NCBI GenBank assembly: GCA_904419945.1
Contig: CAJFTM010000008.1
Location: 1-49,801, forward strand
DNA from: an uncultured Clostridia bacterium
GTDB lineage: Bacteria; Bacillota; Clostridia; Christensenellales; Borkfalkiaceae
Length of the DNA stretch: 49,801 bases
Direction of reading: 5' to 3'
Numbering within the stretch: position 1 is the first letter of the stretch; each line of letters starts with the position of its first letter. The position numbers and the translations under genes were made by a program. The notes beneath the pieces are model-generated. The model made no database searches. It saw nothing but the letters and a program-made list of their open reading frames with translations, and was not told the origin of the DNA. Below are positions 1 through 9,189 of the stretch, piece after piece.

Positions 1-318
1 TTTGTTGTTTGGAGGACAGAGCCGCCGCTTTTTGAGGGCGGCCGTCTTTTTTGGGGGAAGGAATTGTGTGGGGGAAGCCGTGCGGGGAGAATGTGCGGGG
101 GGGGGGGTGGAAAGCCGTGTGGGGAGCGCCGTGCCGCAAAAGCGGCGCGGCGCGTTTGGCTTTTTCCCCCGCTGCCGCGCCCGCACGGGCGCGGCGGCTG
201 GGGTGGGGGGATGGAGAGAAGGAGAGGAGGTGCGGCGGCAGGGGCGTTGAAGAGTTGGAGGTGGAGAGAAAGGGGGGATGGGAACGAGGAGAGGGTCGGG
301 GGAGGAGGAAAAAAGGAA
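1..318. other. Non-coding purine-rich flank
   Basis: No convincing gene is seen here. The + strand is strongly G-rich, with long runs of G and GA. The open frames across it are low-complexity (Gly, Arg and Glu rich) and overlap one another, so I treat them as chance frames. It lies beyond the terminator of the neighbouring surface-protein gene. Confidence 0.6.
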
Positions 319-348
319 GAAGCGTTCGGCAAAATTGCCGAACGCTTC
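309..348 (-). terminator. Rho-independent terminator of the BspA-like gene
   Basis: A perfect 14-bp stem (319-332 with 335-348) has a 2-nt loop. Read on the minus strand it is followed by TTCCTTTTTT (309-318). It lies 50 bp past the stop codon of the minus-strand surface-protein gene. Confidence 0.85.
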
Positions 349-397
349 GTATGGGGGCTCATTTGTTTAAGGCAAGGTAGCTGCTCGGTTGAGCGCT

Positions 398-3300
398 CTA
401 TTCGCGGGTCCAGTCATAAATATCATAAGTATCGCGCAAATATCTCGCCGCCTTCGCGGGGGCGGAAAGGTCTGTTGCCGAAAGCGTAATGTAATGCTCA
501 GTCCTCCACCCGTTCGGGTTTTTAAATGTCACGCGCGTCAATCTGTCGCAACTGGAGAACGCATAACTTCTGATGGAAGTGACGCCCTTGCCGATCGTCA
601 CGCTCGTGAGGCTGTCGCAACTGGAGAACGCATACGTTCCGATGGAAGTGACGCCATCGCCGATCGTCACGCTCGTAAGGCTGTCGCAACCGGAGAACGC
701 ATACGTTCCGATGGAAGTGACGCTGTCGGGGATGGTGATGCTCGTAAGGCTGGAGCAATTGGAGAACGCCCCATATCCGATGGAAGTGACGCCATCGCCG
801 ATCGTCACGCTCATAAGGCTCTCGCAACCATAGAACGCCTCCTCCCCGATGGAAGTGACGCTGTCGCCAATCGTCACGCTCGCAAGGCTTTCGCAATCAG
901 TGAACGCATAATCCCCGATGGAAGTGACGCTGTCGGGGATGGTGATGCTCGTAAGGTTGGTGCAACGATAGAACGCAAGCCCCCCGATGGAAGTGACGCT
1001 GTCGGGGATGGTGATGCTCGTAAGGCTGGAGCAACAGGAGAACGCCCCATATCCGATGGAAGTGACGCTGTCGGGAATGGTGATGCTCGTAAGGCCGGCG
1101 CAACCGTAGAACGCAAGCCCCCCGATGGAAGTGACGCTGCCGTCGTCCGGGATGACGCTGTTTTTGCAGCCGACGACCAAAGTTTTACTTCCCGTCTCGA
1201 TCAGGCAATTTCCGGAACTATGATAGACCGGGTTCCCTATAGTAACAGAGATGCTTGTAAGGCTGATGCAAAACTCGAACGCAGAACTTTCGATGGAAGT
1301 GACGCTGTTGCCGATCGTGATGCTCGTAAGGCTGTCGCACCTATTGAACGCAGAATCCCCGATGGAAGCTCCACTCGTCAAAATGACTGTTTTTAAATTA
1401 TCTTGCGGAATCGAGCCGATTGCTAAAGTCGGCATGGTCGCACTTTCGATAGGGCAACCGGAGAACGCATTCTCCCCGATGGAAGTGACGCTGTCGGGGA
1501 TGGTGATGCTCGTAATTTCGCACCCGGAGAACGCATTCTCCCCGATGGAGGCGACGCCATCGCCAATCGTCACGCTCGTCAAGCTGGTAGTGGAGAACGC
1601 AGATTCCCCGATGGATGTGACACTGTCGGGGATGATGATGCTCGTAAGACTGATGCACCAAACGAACGCACCATGCCCGATGGAAGTGACGCTGTCGCCG
1701 ATCGTCACGTTCGTAAGGCTGTTGCAAGAAAGGAACGCCTCATACCCGATGGAAGTGACGCTGTCGGGGATGGTGATGCTCGCAAGGCTGTCGCAACCAT
1801 AGAACGCCCTATTCCCGATGGAAGTGACGCCGTTGCCGATCGTGACGCTCGTAAGGTTGTAGCAAGCATAGAACGCATAATCTCCGATGGGAGTGACGCC
1901 ATCGCCGATCGTGACGCTCGTAAGGTTGCAGCAAGCATAGAACGCATAATCTCCGATGGAAGTGACGCTGTCGGGGAGGATGATGCTCGTAAGGCTCTCG
2001 CAACCATAGAACGCACGCTCCCCGATGGAAGTGACGCCGTCGCCGATCGTCACGCTCGTAAGGCTGGTGCAATCTTCGAACGCTCCATACCCGATGGAAG
2101 TGATGCTGTCGGGGATGGCGATGTTCGTCAGGCTGGAACAATCGGAGAACGCCCAGTTCCCGATGGAAGTGACGCTGTCGGGGATGGCGATGCTCGTAAG
2201 GCGGTAGCAACCATAGAACGCCTCCACCCCGATGGAAGTGACGCCGTTGCCGATCGTCACGCTCGTAAGGCGGGTGCAATTATAGAACGCCCGAGCCCCG
2301 ATGGAAGTGACGCCGTCCGGGATGGTGATGCTCGTCAGGTTGCTGCACCAATAGAACGCAGAATCTCCGATAGAAGTGACACTGTCGGGGATCGTGACGC
2401 TCGTCATGCTGCACCGATAGAACGCCTGATACCCGATGGAAGTGACGGGCAGCCCTTGATGGACGGAAGGGATGGACACCTCTTTAGCAGAGCCGGTATA
2501 ATCGGTCACGCTGTAATAGGTACCGTCATCCGAAAGGGTAAAGACAAGTCCTTCCGTCGCATAGTTTTCATCTCGCTTGCCGCACATCGTGCAGACGCCG
2601 TTTACATAATTGTGAGGGATGGTCTGGAGCACTTCCTGTGCGACGAACACTTCGCCGCAGGAGGAGCAATGCTTGCCTTCCGTCAAACCCGTCTCCGTGC
2701 AGGTCGGCGCGACGGCGGCGTCGATCACTACGGTATGTCCCTTCATCGCGATCGTCTCCGTCTTCGTATCGCCGCAGCGCGTGCAGGTGTAGGTCATCAC
2801 ACCGGTCTGCGTGCAGGTCGCGGGCGTCGTGACTTCGCCATCGTCCCAATCATGGTCGAGCGCGGGGAGTACTTCCTGCTCGACAAGAACTTTTTTGCAG
2901 ACGGAGCAATGTTTGCCTTCGGTCAAGCCCGTCTCCGTGCAGGTCGGCGCGACGGCGGCGTCGATCGCTACGGTATGTTCCTTCATCGCGATCGTCTCCG
3001 TCTTGGTATCGTCGCAGCGCTCGCAGGTGTAGGTCATCACGCCTTTCTGCGTGCAGGTCGCGGGCGTCGTGACTTCGCCCTCGTCCCAGTCATGGTCGAG
3101 CGCGGGGAGCACTTCCTGTTCGACAAGTACTTTTCCGCAGACGGAGCAATGTTTGCCTTCCGTCAAGCCCGTTTCCGTGCACGTCGGCGCGACGGCAGCG
3201 TCGATCGCTTCGGTATGTTCCTTCATCGCGATCGGTTCCGTCTTCGTCTCGCCGCAGCGCGTGCAGGTGTAGGTTATCACGCCCTCCTGCGTGCAGGTCG

Positions 3301-4882
3301 CGGGCGTCGTGACTTCGCCATCGTCCCAATCATGGTCGAGCGCGGGGACGACTTCCTGCTCGACAAGTACTTTTTCGCAGACGGAGCAATGGCTGCCTTC
3401 CGTTAAACCTGTCTCCGTGCACGTCGGCGCGACGGCGGCGTCGATCGCTTCGGTATGTTCCTTCATCGCGATCGTCTCCGTCCTGGTATCGCCGCAGCGC
3501 GTGCAGGTGAAGGTCATCACGCCTTTCTGCGTGCAGGTCGCGGGCGTCGTGACTTTGCCCTCGTCCCAGTCATGGTCGAGTGCGGGGAGTACTTCTTGCT
3601 CGACAAGTACTTTTTTGCAGACGGAGCAATGCTTGCCTTCGGTCAAGCCCGTCTCCGTGCAGGTCGGCGCGACGGCGGCGTCGATCGCTACGATGTGGCC
3701 TGTCGCATCGATCGTTTCCGTCTTGGTATCGCCGCAGCGCGTGCAGGTATAGGTCATCATGCCTTCCTGCGTGCAGGTCGCGGGCGTCGTGACCTTGCCT
3801 TCGTCCCAGTCATGGTCGAGTGCGGGGACGTCTTCCTGTTCGACAAGAACTTCGTTGCAGACGGAGCAATGTTTGCCTTCGGTCAAGCCCGTTTCCGTGC
3901 AGGTCGGCGCGACGGCGGCATCGATCACTTCGGTGTGGCCAGTCGCATCGATCGGGCGCGTCTCCGTCTTGCCGCAGCGCGTGCAGATGTAGGTCATCAC
4001 GCCTTCCTGTGTACAGGTCGCGGGCGTCGTGACTTTGCCCTCGTCCCAGGCGTGGCCGATGATCTCGCCTTCGATATGTTCGCGGCTGAGTTCCGCGTGG
4101 CAACGGCTGCAATATACGACGGAATCGTACGAGCCGGGTTCTTCGCAGGAGGAGGCCTCCTCGTTCTCGCGCACCGCTTCGGCAGGGGCGTGGCCGAGCG
4201 GATCGATCGCCTCCGTTCTGGTGTCGCCGCAGCGCGTGCAGGTGTAGGTCATCACGCCTTCCTGCGTGCAGGTCGCGGGCGCCGTGACCTCGCCATCGTC
4301 CCAGGCGTGGCCGAGTGCGGGGACGACTTCCTGCTCGACAAGAACTTCGTTGCAGACGGAGCAATGCTTGCCTTCCGTCAAGCCAGTCTCCGTGCAGGTC
4401 GGTGCAACGGCGGCGTCGATCGCTTCGGTGTGACCTGTCGCCTCGATCGGGCGCGTCTCCGTCTTGCCGCAGGAGCAGGTGCGCTGCTCTTCTCCTTCTT
4501 CCGTGCACGTCGCAGGGATGGTCACTACCCATTCGCCGAAGTCATGTTCGTGCGGGTCATCCGGTTCAGGCTCGGGCTCCGGTTCCGGTTCGGGTTCGGG
4601 GCCGTCGGAATCGTTTGGATCGTCCGGGTCGTCGGGATCGTTTGGATCGTCCGGATCGTCCGGGCCGTCGGGATCGTTTGGATCGTCCGGGTCGTCGGGA
4701 TCGTTTGAATCGTCCGGGTCGTCGGGATCGTTTGGATCGTCCGGGTCGTCCGGATCATTGGGCTGCTCGGTATGGCTGCCCTCGTCGTCAGGGCGCTGCG
4801 TACAGGTGACAAAGCCGACAACGCAGGCGATCGCCATTACAACGACCAGCAGTACTATCAAAAATACTTTCCACTTTTTCAT
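398..4882 (-). CDS. Giant BspA-like leucine-rich-repeat surface protein with Cys repeats
   Basis: Predicted 1494-residue cell-surface protein. Residues 6-27 are a hydrophobic signal or anchor segment; Cys27 might be a lipid site, but the box is not classical. Residues 41-110 are an Asp/Pro/Asn stalk ending in Glu-Pro repeats. Residues from about 112 to 770 carry seven copies of an 80-residue unit with paired CxxC motifs (ATCT..G....CxxCG), interrupted by one variant unit. From about 775 to 1460 there are roughly 25 copies of a 23-residue LRR_5 (BspA/TpLRR) repeat of the type SLTSITIPDSVTSIG..AF..C. A short unique tail ends in YDWTRE. LRR_5 proteins of this kind are known as adhesins or surface binding proteins; the target here is unknown. 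The start was set at ATG 4882, which has GGGAGG upstream; the frame runs 40 codons further upstream without another good ribosome site. Confidence 0.85.
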   Translation of the reverse strand: MKKWKVFLIVLLVVVMAIACVVGFVTCTQRPDDEGSHTEQPNDPDDPDDPNDPDDPDDSNDPDDPDDPNDPDGPDDPDDPNDPDDPDDPNDSDGPEPEPEPEPEPEPDDPHEHDFGEWVVTIPATCTEEGEEQRTCSCGKTETRPIEATGHTEAIDAAVAPTCTETGLTEGKHCSVCNEVLVEQEVVPALGHAWDDGEVTAPATCTQEGVMTYTCTRCGDTRTEAIDPLGHAPAEAVRENEEASSCEEPGSYDSVVYCSRCHAELSREHIEGEIIGHAWDEGKVTTPATCTQEGVMTYICTRCGKTETRPIDATGHTEVIDAAVAPTCTETGLTEGKHCSVCNEVLVEQEDVPALDHDWDEGKVTTPATCTQEGMMTYTCTRCGDTKTETIDATGHIVAIDAAVAPTCTETGLTEGKHCSVCKKVLVEQEVLPALDHDWDEGKVTTPATCTQKGVMTFTCTRCGDTRTETIAMKEHTEAIDAAVAPTCTETGLTEGSHCSVCEKVLVEQEVVPALDHDWDDGEVTTPATCTQEGVITYTCTRCGETKTEPIAMKEHTEAIDAAVAPTCTETGLTEGKHCSVCGKVLVEQEVLPALDHDWDEGEVTTPATCTQKGVMTYTCERCDDTKTETIAMKEHTVAIDAAVAPTCTETGLTEGKHCSVCKKVLVEQEVLPALDHDWDDGEVTTPATCTQTGVMTYTCTRCGDTKTETIAMKGHTVVIDAAVAPTCTETGLTEGKHCSSCGEVFVAQEVLQTIPHNYVNGVCTMCGKRDENYATEGLVFTLSDDGTYYSVTDYTGSAKEVSIPSVHQGLPVTSIGYQAFYRCSMTSVTIPDSVTSIGDSAFYWCSNLTSITIPDGVTSIGARAFYNCTRLTSVTIGNGVTSIGVEAFYGCYRLTSIAIPDSVTSIGNWAFSDCSSLTNIAIPDSITSIGYGAFEDCTSLTSVTIGDGVTSIGERAFYGCESLTSIILPDSVTSIGDYAFYACCNLTSVTIGDGVTPIGDYAFYACYNLTSVTIGNGVTSIGNRAFYGCDSLASITIPDSVTSIGYEAFLSCNSLTNVTIGDSVTSIGHGAFVWCISLTSIIIPDSVTSIGESAFSTTSLTSVTIGDGVASIGENAFSGCEITSITIPDSVTSIGENAFSGCPIESATMPTLAIGSIPQDNLKTVILTSGASIGDSAFNRCDSLTSITIGNSVTSIESSAFEFCISLTSISVTIGNPVYHSSGNCLIETGSKTLVVGCKNSVIPDDGSVTSIGGLAFYGCAGLTSITIPDSVTSIGYGAFSCCSSLTSITIPDSVTSIGGLAFYRCTNLTSITIPDSVTSIGDYAFTDCESLASVTIGDSVTSIGEEAFYGCESLMSVTIGDGVTSIGYGAFSNCSSLTSITIPDSVTSIGTYAFSGCDSLTSVTIGDGVTSIGTYAFSSCDSLTSVTIGKGVTSIRSYAFSSCDRLTRVTFKNPNGWRTEHYITLSATDLSAPAKAARYLRDTYDIYDWTRE
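440..2560 (-). repeat. LRR_5 coding repeats, 69-bp period
   Basis: The 3' half of the surface-protein gene consists of tandem 69-bp units coding for 23-residue leucine-rich repeats. Blocks such as GATGGAAGTGACGC recur in nearly every unit on the + strand. Several shadow open frames on both strands are by-products of this periodicity. Confidence 0.85.
2600..4440 (-). repeat. 240-bp tandem coding repeats (Cys-repeat units)
   Basis: The motif GAGCAAT recurs at 2664, 2904, 3144, 3384, 3624 and 3864, exactly 240 bp apart, and again at 4359 after one divergent unit. Each period codes for one 80-residue Cys-repeat unit. High similarity between units suggests recent duplication or ongoing conversion, so copy number may vary between strains. 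Confidence 0.85.
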
Positions 4883-5035
4883 GCTCTTTCCTCCCAATAT
4901 AAATTTGCAGGAGGCTTTTTTCCGTTCCAATGAAAAAAGCGTGTCTTCGACCGAAGGCACGCCCTGCATTACCGTATCTCCGATCGTTGCCACACAATTC
5001 ATTCCTTCGCATAGATAAAATCACAAGGAAAAAAG

Positions 5036-5061
5036 AGATACAAAAATGCCCTTTTGTATCT
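5036..5061 (-). other. Hairpin in the 5' leader of the BspA-like gene
   Basis: A 10-bp A/T-rich inverted repeat (5036-5045 with 5052-5061) lies between the promoter and the start codon of the minus-strand surface gene, in a leader of about 200 nt. No T-run follows it, so it is not an obvious terminator. The rest of the 4883-5318 gap holds the promoter below, GC-rich sequence and the SD of the next operon. Confidence 0.4.
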
Positions 5062-5095
5062 TGTGACATTATCTATGGAATTGCGTGGCATGCAT

Positions 5096-5125
5096 AGTAT
5101 AACACACGGGGGGCGCAAATTGCAA
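5096..5125 (-). promoter_or_regulatory. Promoter of the BspA-like gene
   Basis: On the minus strand TTGCAA (5120-5125) and TATACT (5096-5101) are separated by 18 bp. Transcription from here gives a leader of about 200 nt before ATG 4882. Confidence 0.55.
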
Positions 5126-5318
5126 TATTTTGCGGAGGATTTTTGCCCGAATGCGGGAAAGAAGGGGCTTTTTTGTCCCTTTTTGCCGCCTTGTGCGAGC
5201 CCGCCGCAGGTTCGCCGCCGCGCCTGCCCTTGCCGCTCCTCTGCCGGCAGAGCCCCGCACCCATCGCTCCGCCGCCGCATAGGATGTATCGTTCACTTTT
5301 TGCAAGGAGGAGGGGAGG

Positions 5319-6125
5319 ATGGCAGAGTATACGGTGCTTTCTCCGCAGACGTGCATCCTGTCGCCGAGCGCCAAGATCGGCAGGGGCGCGGTCATTTGGC
5401 CCAATAATGTGCTTCTCGGCGACTGTATGATCGGCGAAGGAGCTGTGCTGTATCCCGGCAACCTGATCGAAGATTCGTCCGTCGGAGCGGGTGCCGTCCT
5501 TACGGCGAGCGTCATCAAGGGCTCGCAGGTGGGGGCGGGCGCGCAGATCGGCCCCTTTGCCCATCTTCGCCCCGGCTCGCAGGTGGGGGAAAACTGCCGT
5601 GTCGGCAGCTTTGTCGAGGTCAAGGCCTCCCGCCTCGGCCGCGGCGTGCGGGCGGGCCATCTCGCCTACATCGGCGATGCCGACGTGGGCGAAAACACCA
5701 ACATCGGCTGCGGCGTTGTCTTCTGCAATTACGACGGCACGCAGAAGCACCGCGCGCAGGTGGGGGAAGCCTGCTTCATCGGCAGCAACGTCAACCTCGT
5801 CGCCCCCGTGCATTTGGGCGACGGCTGCTATATCGCCGCGGGGACGACCCTCTCCGGAGAGGTGCCCGCCCGTTCTTTTGCCGTGGCTCGGGCAAGGGCC
5901 GCCGTTCGGCCGGACGAGAGGGGCTTGTATCGCCCCGCCCGGGAGAGCGCGCCCGGCGGTATGGCTGCGGCGGCGGAGCCTGAGGGCCGTCCGGCGGGCG
6001 GCTGCGGTTGCGGGGAGCACTGCCGCCGGGCCGGCTGCGCGTGCGGCGGGGAAGGGAAAGCCCCGGCCGGGAGCTGCGGCCATTCCGGCCGAGAGGGCGC
6101 AGAGGAGGGCAATGCGCATGGCTGA
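5319..6125 (+). CDS. Stand-alone GlmU-type glucosamine-1-phosphate N-acetyltransferase domain
   Basis: Residues 1-188 match the C-terminal left-handed beta-helix half of GlmU, which acetylates glucosamine-1-phosphate using acetyl-CoA. Hexapeptide turns run throughout, and the family signature residues are present: LRPG (83-86), Lys102, His114 in AGHLAYIGD (the position of the catalytic base in GlmU) and NYDG (137-140). The N-terminal uridylyltransferase half is absent, and nothing like its LAAGxGTRM motif is coded upstream. After the helix comes a Gly/Ala/Arg-rich tail with six Cys between 219 and 243, not typical of GlmU. ATG 5319 has a strong AAGGAGGAGGGG ribosome site. The 3' end overlaps glmM, and glmS follows, so a role in UDP-GlcNAc synthesis is very likely. 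The uridylylation step would need another enzyme. Confidence 0.85.
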   Translation: MAEYTVLSPQTCILSPSAKIGRGAVIWPNNVLLGDCMIGEGAVLYPGNLIEDSSVGAGAVLTASVIKGSQVGAGAQIGPFAHLRPGSQVGENCRVGSFVEVKASRLGRGVRAGHLAYIGDADVGENTNIGCGVVFCNYDGTQKHRAQVGEACFIGSNVNLVAPVHLGDGCYIAAGTTLSGEVPARSFAVARARAAVRPDERGLYRPARESAPGGMAAAAEPEGRPAGGCGCGEHCRRAGCACGGEGKAPAGSCGHSGREGAEEGNAHG

Positions 6126-7413
6126 ACTGTTCGGTACAGACGGGATCCGCGGCGTGGCGGGCAAGGAACTGACGGCGCGCACTGCCTTTGCACTGGGCAA
6201 CGCGCTCTGCCGGCTGCACCGCGCGCCGCGCGTGGTCGTGGGGCGGGATACGCGCACTTCTTCCGGCATGCTCGCGCTGGCTCTCGCGGCGGGCGTCGCT
6301 GCGGGCGGCGGGCATGTTTCGGAGGGCGGCATCCTGCCCACGGCGGCGGTCTCCTTTTTCGTGCGGCGGGAGGGCGCGGATTTCGGCGCCGTCATCTCCG
6401 CGTCGCACAACCCGCCCGAGTACAACGGCCTGAAAGTGTTTGACCGCAGCGGGCAGAAGCTGGCAGAAGAGCAGGAGGCGCGCCTCGAGCGCGGGTTTGA
6501 CGAATATGATTTTGCGCCCGCCCTCGCCTGCGGCGACAGCCGTCCCCTCCCGGAGCGCGGGGCCTATGCCGATTTTCTCGTCGCGGCGGCATCCCGCCCG
6601 CTTGCGGGCAAAACGTTTGTGCTCGACTGTGCCTACGGCGCAGCGTCCTCCTTTGCGCCGCGCGTTTTTCGCAGGCTGGGGGCGCGCGTCCTTCCCCTGT
6701 GCTGCGGGAAGGACGGCCGGCGCATCAATGTCCGCTGCGGCGCGCTGCATCCGGCAAGGCTGTGCCGCGCCGTGCGAGAGAGCGGCGCCGATGCCGGCTT
6801 TTGCTTTGACGGCGACGCCGACCGCGTCATCGCCGCCGACGAGGAGGGGAAAATCGTGGACGGCGACAAGATCCTCTGCATCCTCGCCCGCGCGCTGCGC
6901 GCACAGGGCAAATTGCCAGGCGGGCTCGCCGTGGGTACGGCGCACACAAATACGGGCGTCGAGCGCGCCCTCGCGCGGGAGGGGATCCGCCTGCTGCGCG
7001 CGGACATCGGCGATAAGTACGTCGCGGCCGAAATGCGCCGCTGCGGCGCGGCGGTCGGGGGCGAGCAGTCCGGGCACGTCATCCTCGCGGAGTACGCCGC
7101 CACCGGAGACGGCATCCTTACCGCCGTCAAGCTCGCCGAGCTGCTGTGCGGCGAAAAGCTGTCCGCTCTGGCGGCGGTGCCGCTGCTGCCGCAGGTCAAC
7201 CGCAGCGTCCGCGTGCACGATAAAGTGCGCGTGCTGGGCAGCGAGCGGGTGCATGCCGCCGTCTCGCGCGAAAGCGCCAATGTCGAGCGGCTGGTCGTGC
7301 GCGCTTCGGGAACGGAACCGGTCGTGCGCGTGTTTGCCGAGGCGGCTTCCCGCCGCGCGGCACTGCGCGCGGCAGAGCGCGTGGTATCCGAAATCTTGGC
7401 GGGGGAGGCGTGA
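6118..7413 (+). CDS. glmM: Phosphoglucosamine mutase
   Basis: Converts glucosamine-6-phosphate to glucosamine-1-phosphate in the cytoplasm. The four family landmarks are intact: the phospho-serine loop SASHNP (94-99, Ser96), the metal loop DGDADR (231-236), the sugar-binding GEQSGH (315-320) and the phosphate-binding RASGTEP (395-401). Length is 431 residues, slightly short of the usual 445-450. I chose ATG 6118 because GGAGG (6104-6108) lies 9 nt upstream and the N-terminus MAELFGTDGIRG then matches the family; ATG 6112 is possible but only 3 nt from the SD. The start overlaps the end of the acetyltransferase gene, indicating translational coupling. Confidence 0.93.
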   Translation: MAELFGTDGIRGVAGKELTARTAFALGNALCRLHRAPRVVVGRDTRTSSGMLALALAAGVAAGGGHVSEGGILPTAAVSFFVRREGADFGAVISASHNPPEYNGLKVFDRSGQKLAEEQEARLERGFDEYDFAPALACGDSRPLPERGAYADFLVAAASRPLAGKTFVLDCAYGAASSFAPRVFRRLGARVLPLCCGKDGRRINVRCGALHPARLCRAVRESGADAGFCFDGDADRVIAADEEGKIVDGDKILCILARALRAQGKLPGGLAVGTAHTNTGVERALAREGIRLLRADIGDKYVAAEMRRCGAAVGGEQSGHVILAEYAATGDGILTAVKLAELLCGEKLSALAAVPLLPQVNRSVRVHDKVRVLGSERVHAAVSRESANVERLVVRASGTEPVVRVFAEAASRRAALRAAERVVSEILAGEA

Positions 7414-7414
7414 T

Positions 7415-9181
7415 ATGTGCGGGATCGTCGGCTGTTTTTCGCCGGAAAACTGTTACGAAAAGCTGTACTCTGCCCTGACCCGCCTCGAATACCGCGGGTA
7501 CGATTCGGCCGGCATCGCGCTGCTGTCGGCGGAGGGGCGCTTTTCCGTCCGCAAAAAAAAGGGCGGCGTCGCCTCCATCGCCGGGGAACCGCTGCCCGGG
7601 GAAACGGGCATCGGCCACACCCGCTGGGCCACGCACGGCGCCCCGTCCGATGGCAACGCCCATCCGCACCTTTGCGGCAAGTTTGCCCTCGTGCACAACG
7701 GCATCGTGGAAAACGAGGCCGCCCTGCGCGCGGAACTTTTGGCCGCGGGCGAGCAATTCCTCTCCGAAACGGACAGCGAACTGATCGTCCGCCTGATCGC
7801 GCGCGCGTACCGGGGCGATTTTTTTGCGGCGGTTGCGTCGGCGTGCGCGCGTTTGGAAGGCAGCTATGCCGTCGCAGTCCTCTGCGCCGATTTCCCCGGG
7901 GAGATCGTCTGCGCCCGCCGCGGCAGTCCGCTGGTTGCGGGAGCGGGCGGCGGCGCCCTGTACGTGTGCAGCGATGTCCCCGCCCTGTGCGGCGCGGCAG
8001 AGTACATCTGTCCGGCGGAGGACGGAGAATTTGTCGTCATCCGCGGGGGTAAGATCGGATTTTGCCGGGCGGACGGCACACCGATCCCCAAGATCTTTAC
8101 CCGCGTGCGCGCGTCCGCCCGCCCGCGCGCCGTGCAGGCGGGTTCGCGCATGCAGGCCGAGATCGCCGAGATCCCGCGCGCGCTGAGCGATACCCTCGCT
8201 TCGCTGCGGGATGCCGATTTTTCTTGCTGCCGGACCGCCTTTCGTTCGGCAAAGCGGCTGCTTGCGGTCGGCTGCGGCACAGCATACCACGCTGCGCTGT
8301 GCCTGCGCGCCGTGCTCGAGGAGTCGGGGGTATTCCTCTCCTGCCGCCCCGCATCCGAGGCGGCCGGCCTGTGCGCGGGGGCCGGCGATCTGCTCATCGC
8401 CGTCAGTCAGAGCGGGGAAACGGCGGATACGCTCGCCGCCGCGCGCGCCGCGCGCGAGCGGGGCGCCTTTGTGCTCGCGGTCACCAATGTCGGGCAATCC
8501 TCCCTCGCCTCGCTCGCCCACTGTACGGCCGTCATGTGCGCGGGGCCGGAAATCGCCGTCGCCGCCACAAAGAGCTATAATTGTCAGCTGCTCAGCCTGT
8601 ATTTCCTTGCGGCACGCATCCTCGCCTGCCGGATGGGCGTACCGCCCGCGTGGGCGGGGGATCTCGCCGCCCTGCCGGCTGCGGCGGAGCGGGCGTTCGG
8701 GTGCTTTCCCGCCGTCGATTCGCTCGCCGAGGCGCTCGTCGGTGCGCGCGGCATGTACTTTTTGGGGCGGGGCGCCGATGTGGCTACCGCGCGCGAGGGC
8801 GCTCTCAAGGTCAAGGAGATCGCCTATCTCGCCGCCGAGGGGCTGCCGGCCGGCGAACTCAAACACGGCCCGCTCGCGTTGGTGGAAGATGGCTTCCCCG
8901 TCGCCCTGCTCGCGACGGTGCGTTCGCTCGCGCGCAAGTGCGAGGCTGCGGCGGCAGAGGTCGCCGCGCGCGGCGGAAGGGTCGCCCTCTTTTCGCAGTA
9001 CGGGGAAGTGCTCGCCTCTTCCCGTGCGGCCTACCGCATCCGCTTGCCCGCCGTGGCAGAGGCGCTCATGCCCGCCGTTTCGGTCATTCCCTTGCAGTAT
9101 TTTGCCTGCCGCCTGTGCCTGCTGCGAGGCCTGGATCCGGATCGGCCCCGCAATTTGGCCAAGAGCGTGACGGTGGAGTGA
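7415..9181 (+). CDS. glmS: Glutamine--fructose-6-phosphate aminotransferase
   Basis: Makes glucosamine-6-phosphate from fructose-6-phosphate and glutamine, the entry step of hexosamine synthesis. The N-terminus MCGIVGCF provides Cys2 as the glutaminase nucleophile after Met removal. HTRWATHG and the following glutaminase motifs are present, then two SIS sugar-isomerase domains (SQSGETADT in the first) and the family C-terminus NLAKSVTVE. Length is 588 residues, normal for the family. The start codon lies 1 nt after the glmM stop, so the three genes form one operon. No glmS ribozyme was recognised upstream, which fits an internal operon position. Downstream is a repeat-rich gap. Confidence 0.95.
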   Translation: MCGIVGCFSPENCYEKLYSALTRLEYRGYDSAGIALLSAEGRFSVRKKKGGVASIAGEPLPGETGIGHTRWATHGAPSDGNAHPHLCGKFALVHNGIVENEAALRAELLAAGEQFLSETDSELIVRLIARAYRGDFFAAVASACARLEGSYAVAVLCADFPGEIVCARRGSPLVAGAGGGALYVCSDVPALCGAAEYICPAEDGEFVVIRGGKIGFCRADGTPIPKIFTRVRASARPRAVQAGSRMQAEIAEIPRALSDTLASLRDADFSCCRTAFRSAKRLLAVGCGTAYHAALCLRAVLEESGVFLSCRPASEAAGLCAGAGDLLIAVSQSGETADTLAAARAARERGAFVLAVTNVGQSSLASLAHCTAVMCAGPEIAVAATKSYNCQLLSLYFLAARILACRMGVPPAWAGDLAALPAAAERAFGCFPAVDSLAEALVGARGMYFLGRGADVATAREGALKVKEIAYLAAEGLPAGELKHGPLALVEDGFPVALLATVRSLARKCEAAAAEVAARGGRVALFSQYGEVLASSRAAYRIRLPAVAEALMPAVSVIPLQYFACRLCLLRGLDPDRPRNLAKSVTVE

Positions 9182-9189
9182 AAGGAGTC

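Noticed and set aside
389..4708. Several long + strand frames across the BspA-like gene
   Set aside because: They are antisense translations of the 69-bp and 240-bp coding repeats; their apparent periodicity comes from the real gene.
4570..4765. Short tandem repeats that could suggest a CRISPR array
   Set aside because: The GGATCGTCCGG-type repeats are in frame and code for the Asp/Pro/Asn stalk; there are no unique spacers of fixed length.
7382..7414. glmS ribozyme
   Set aside because: Only a single base separates the glmM stop from the glmS start, leaving no room for the ribozyme.
7196..8866. 556-codon minus-strand frame across glmS
   Set aside because: Antisense shadow of glmS with Arg/Gly-rich low-complexity sequence and no ribosome site.
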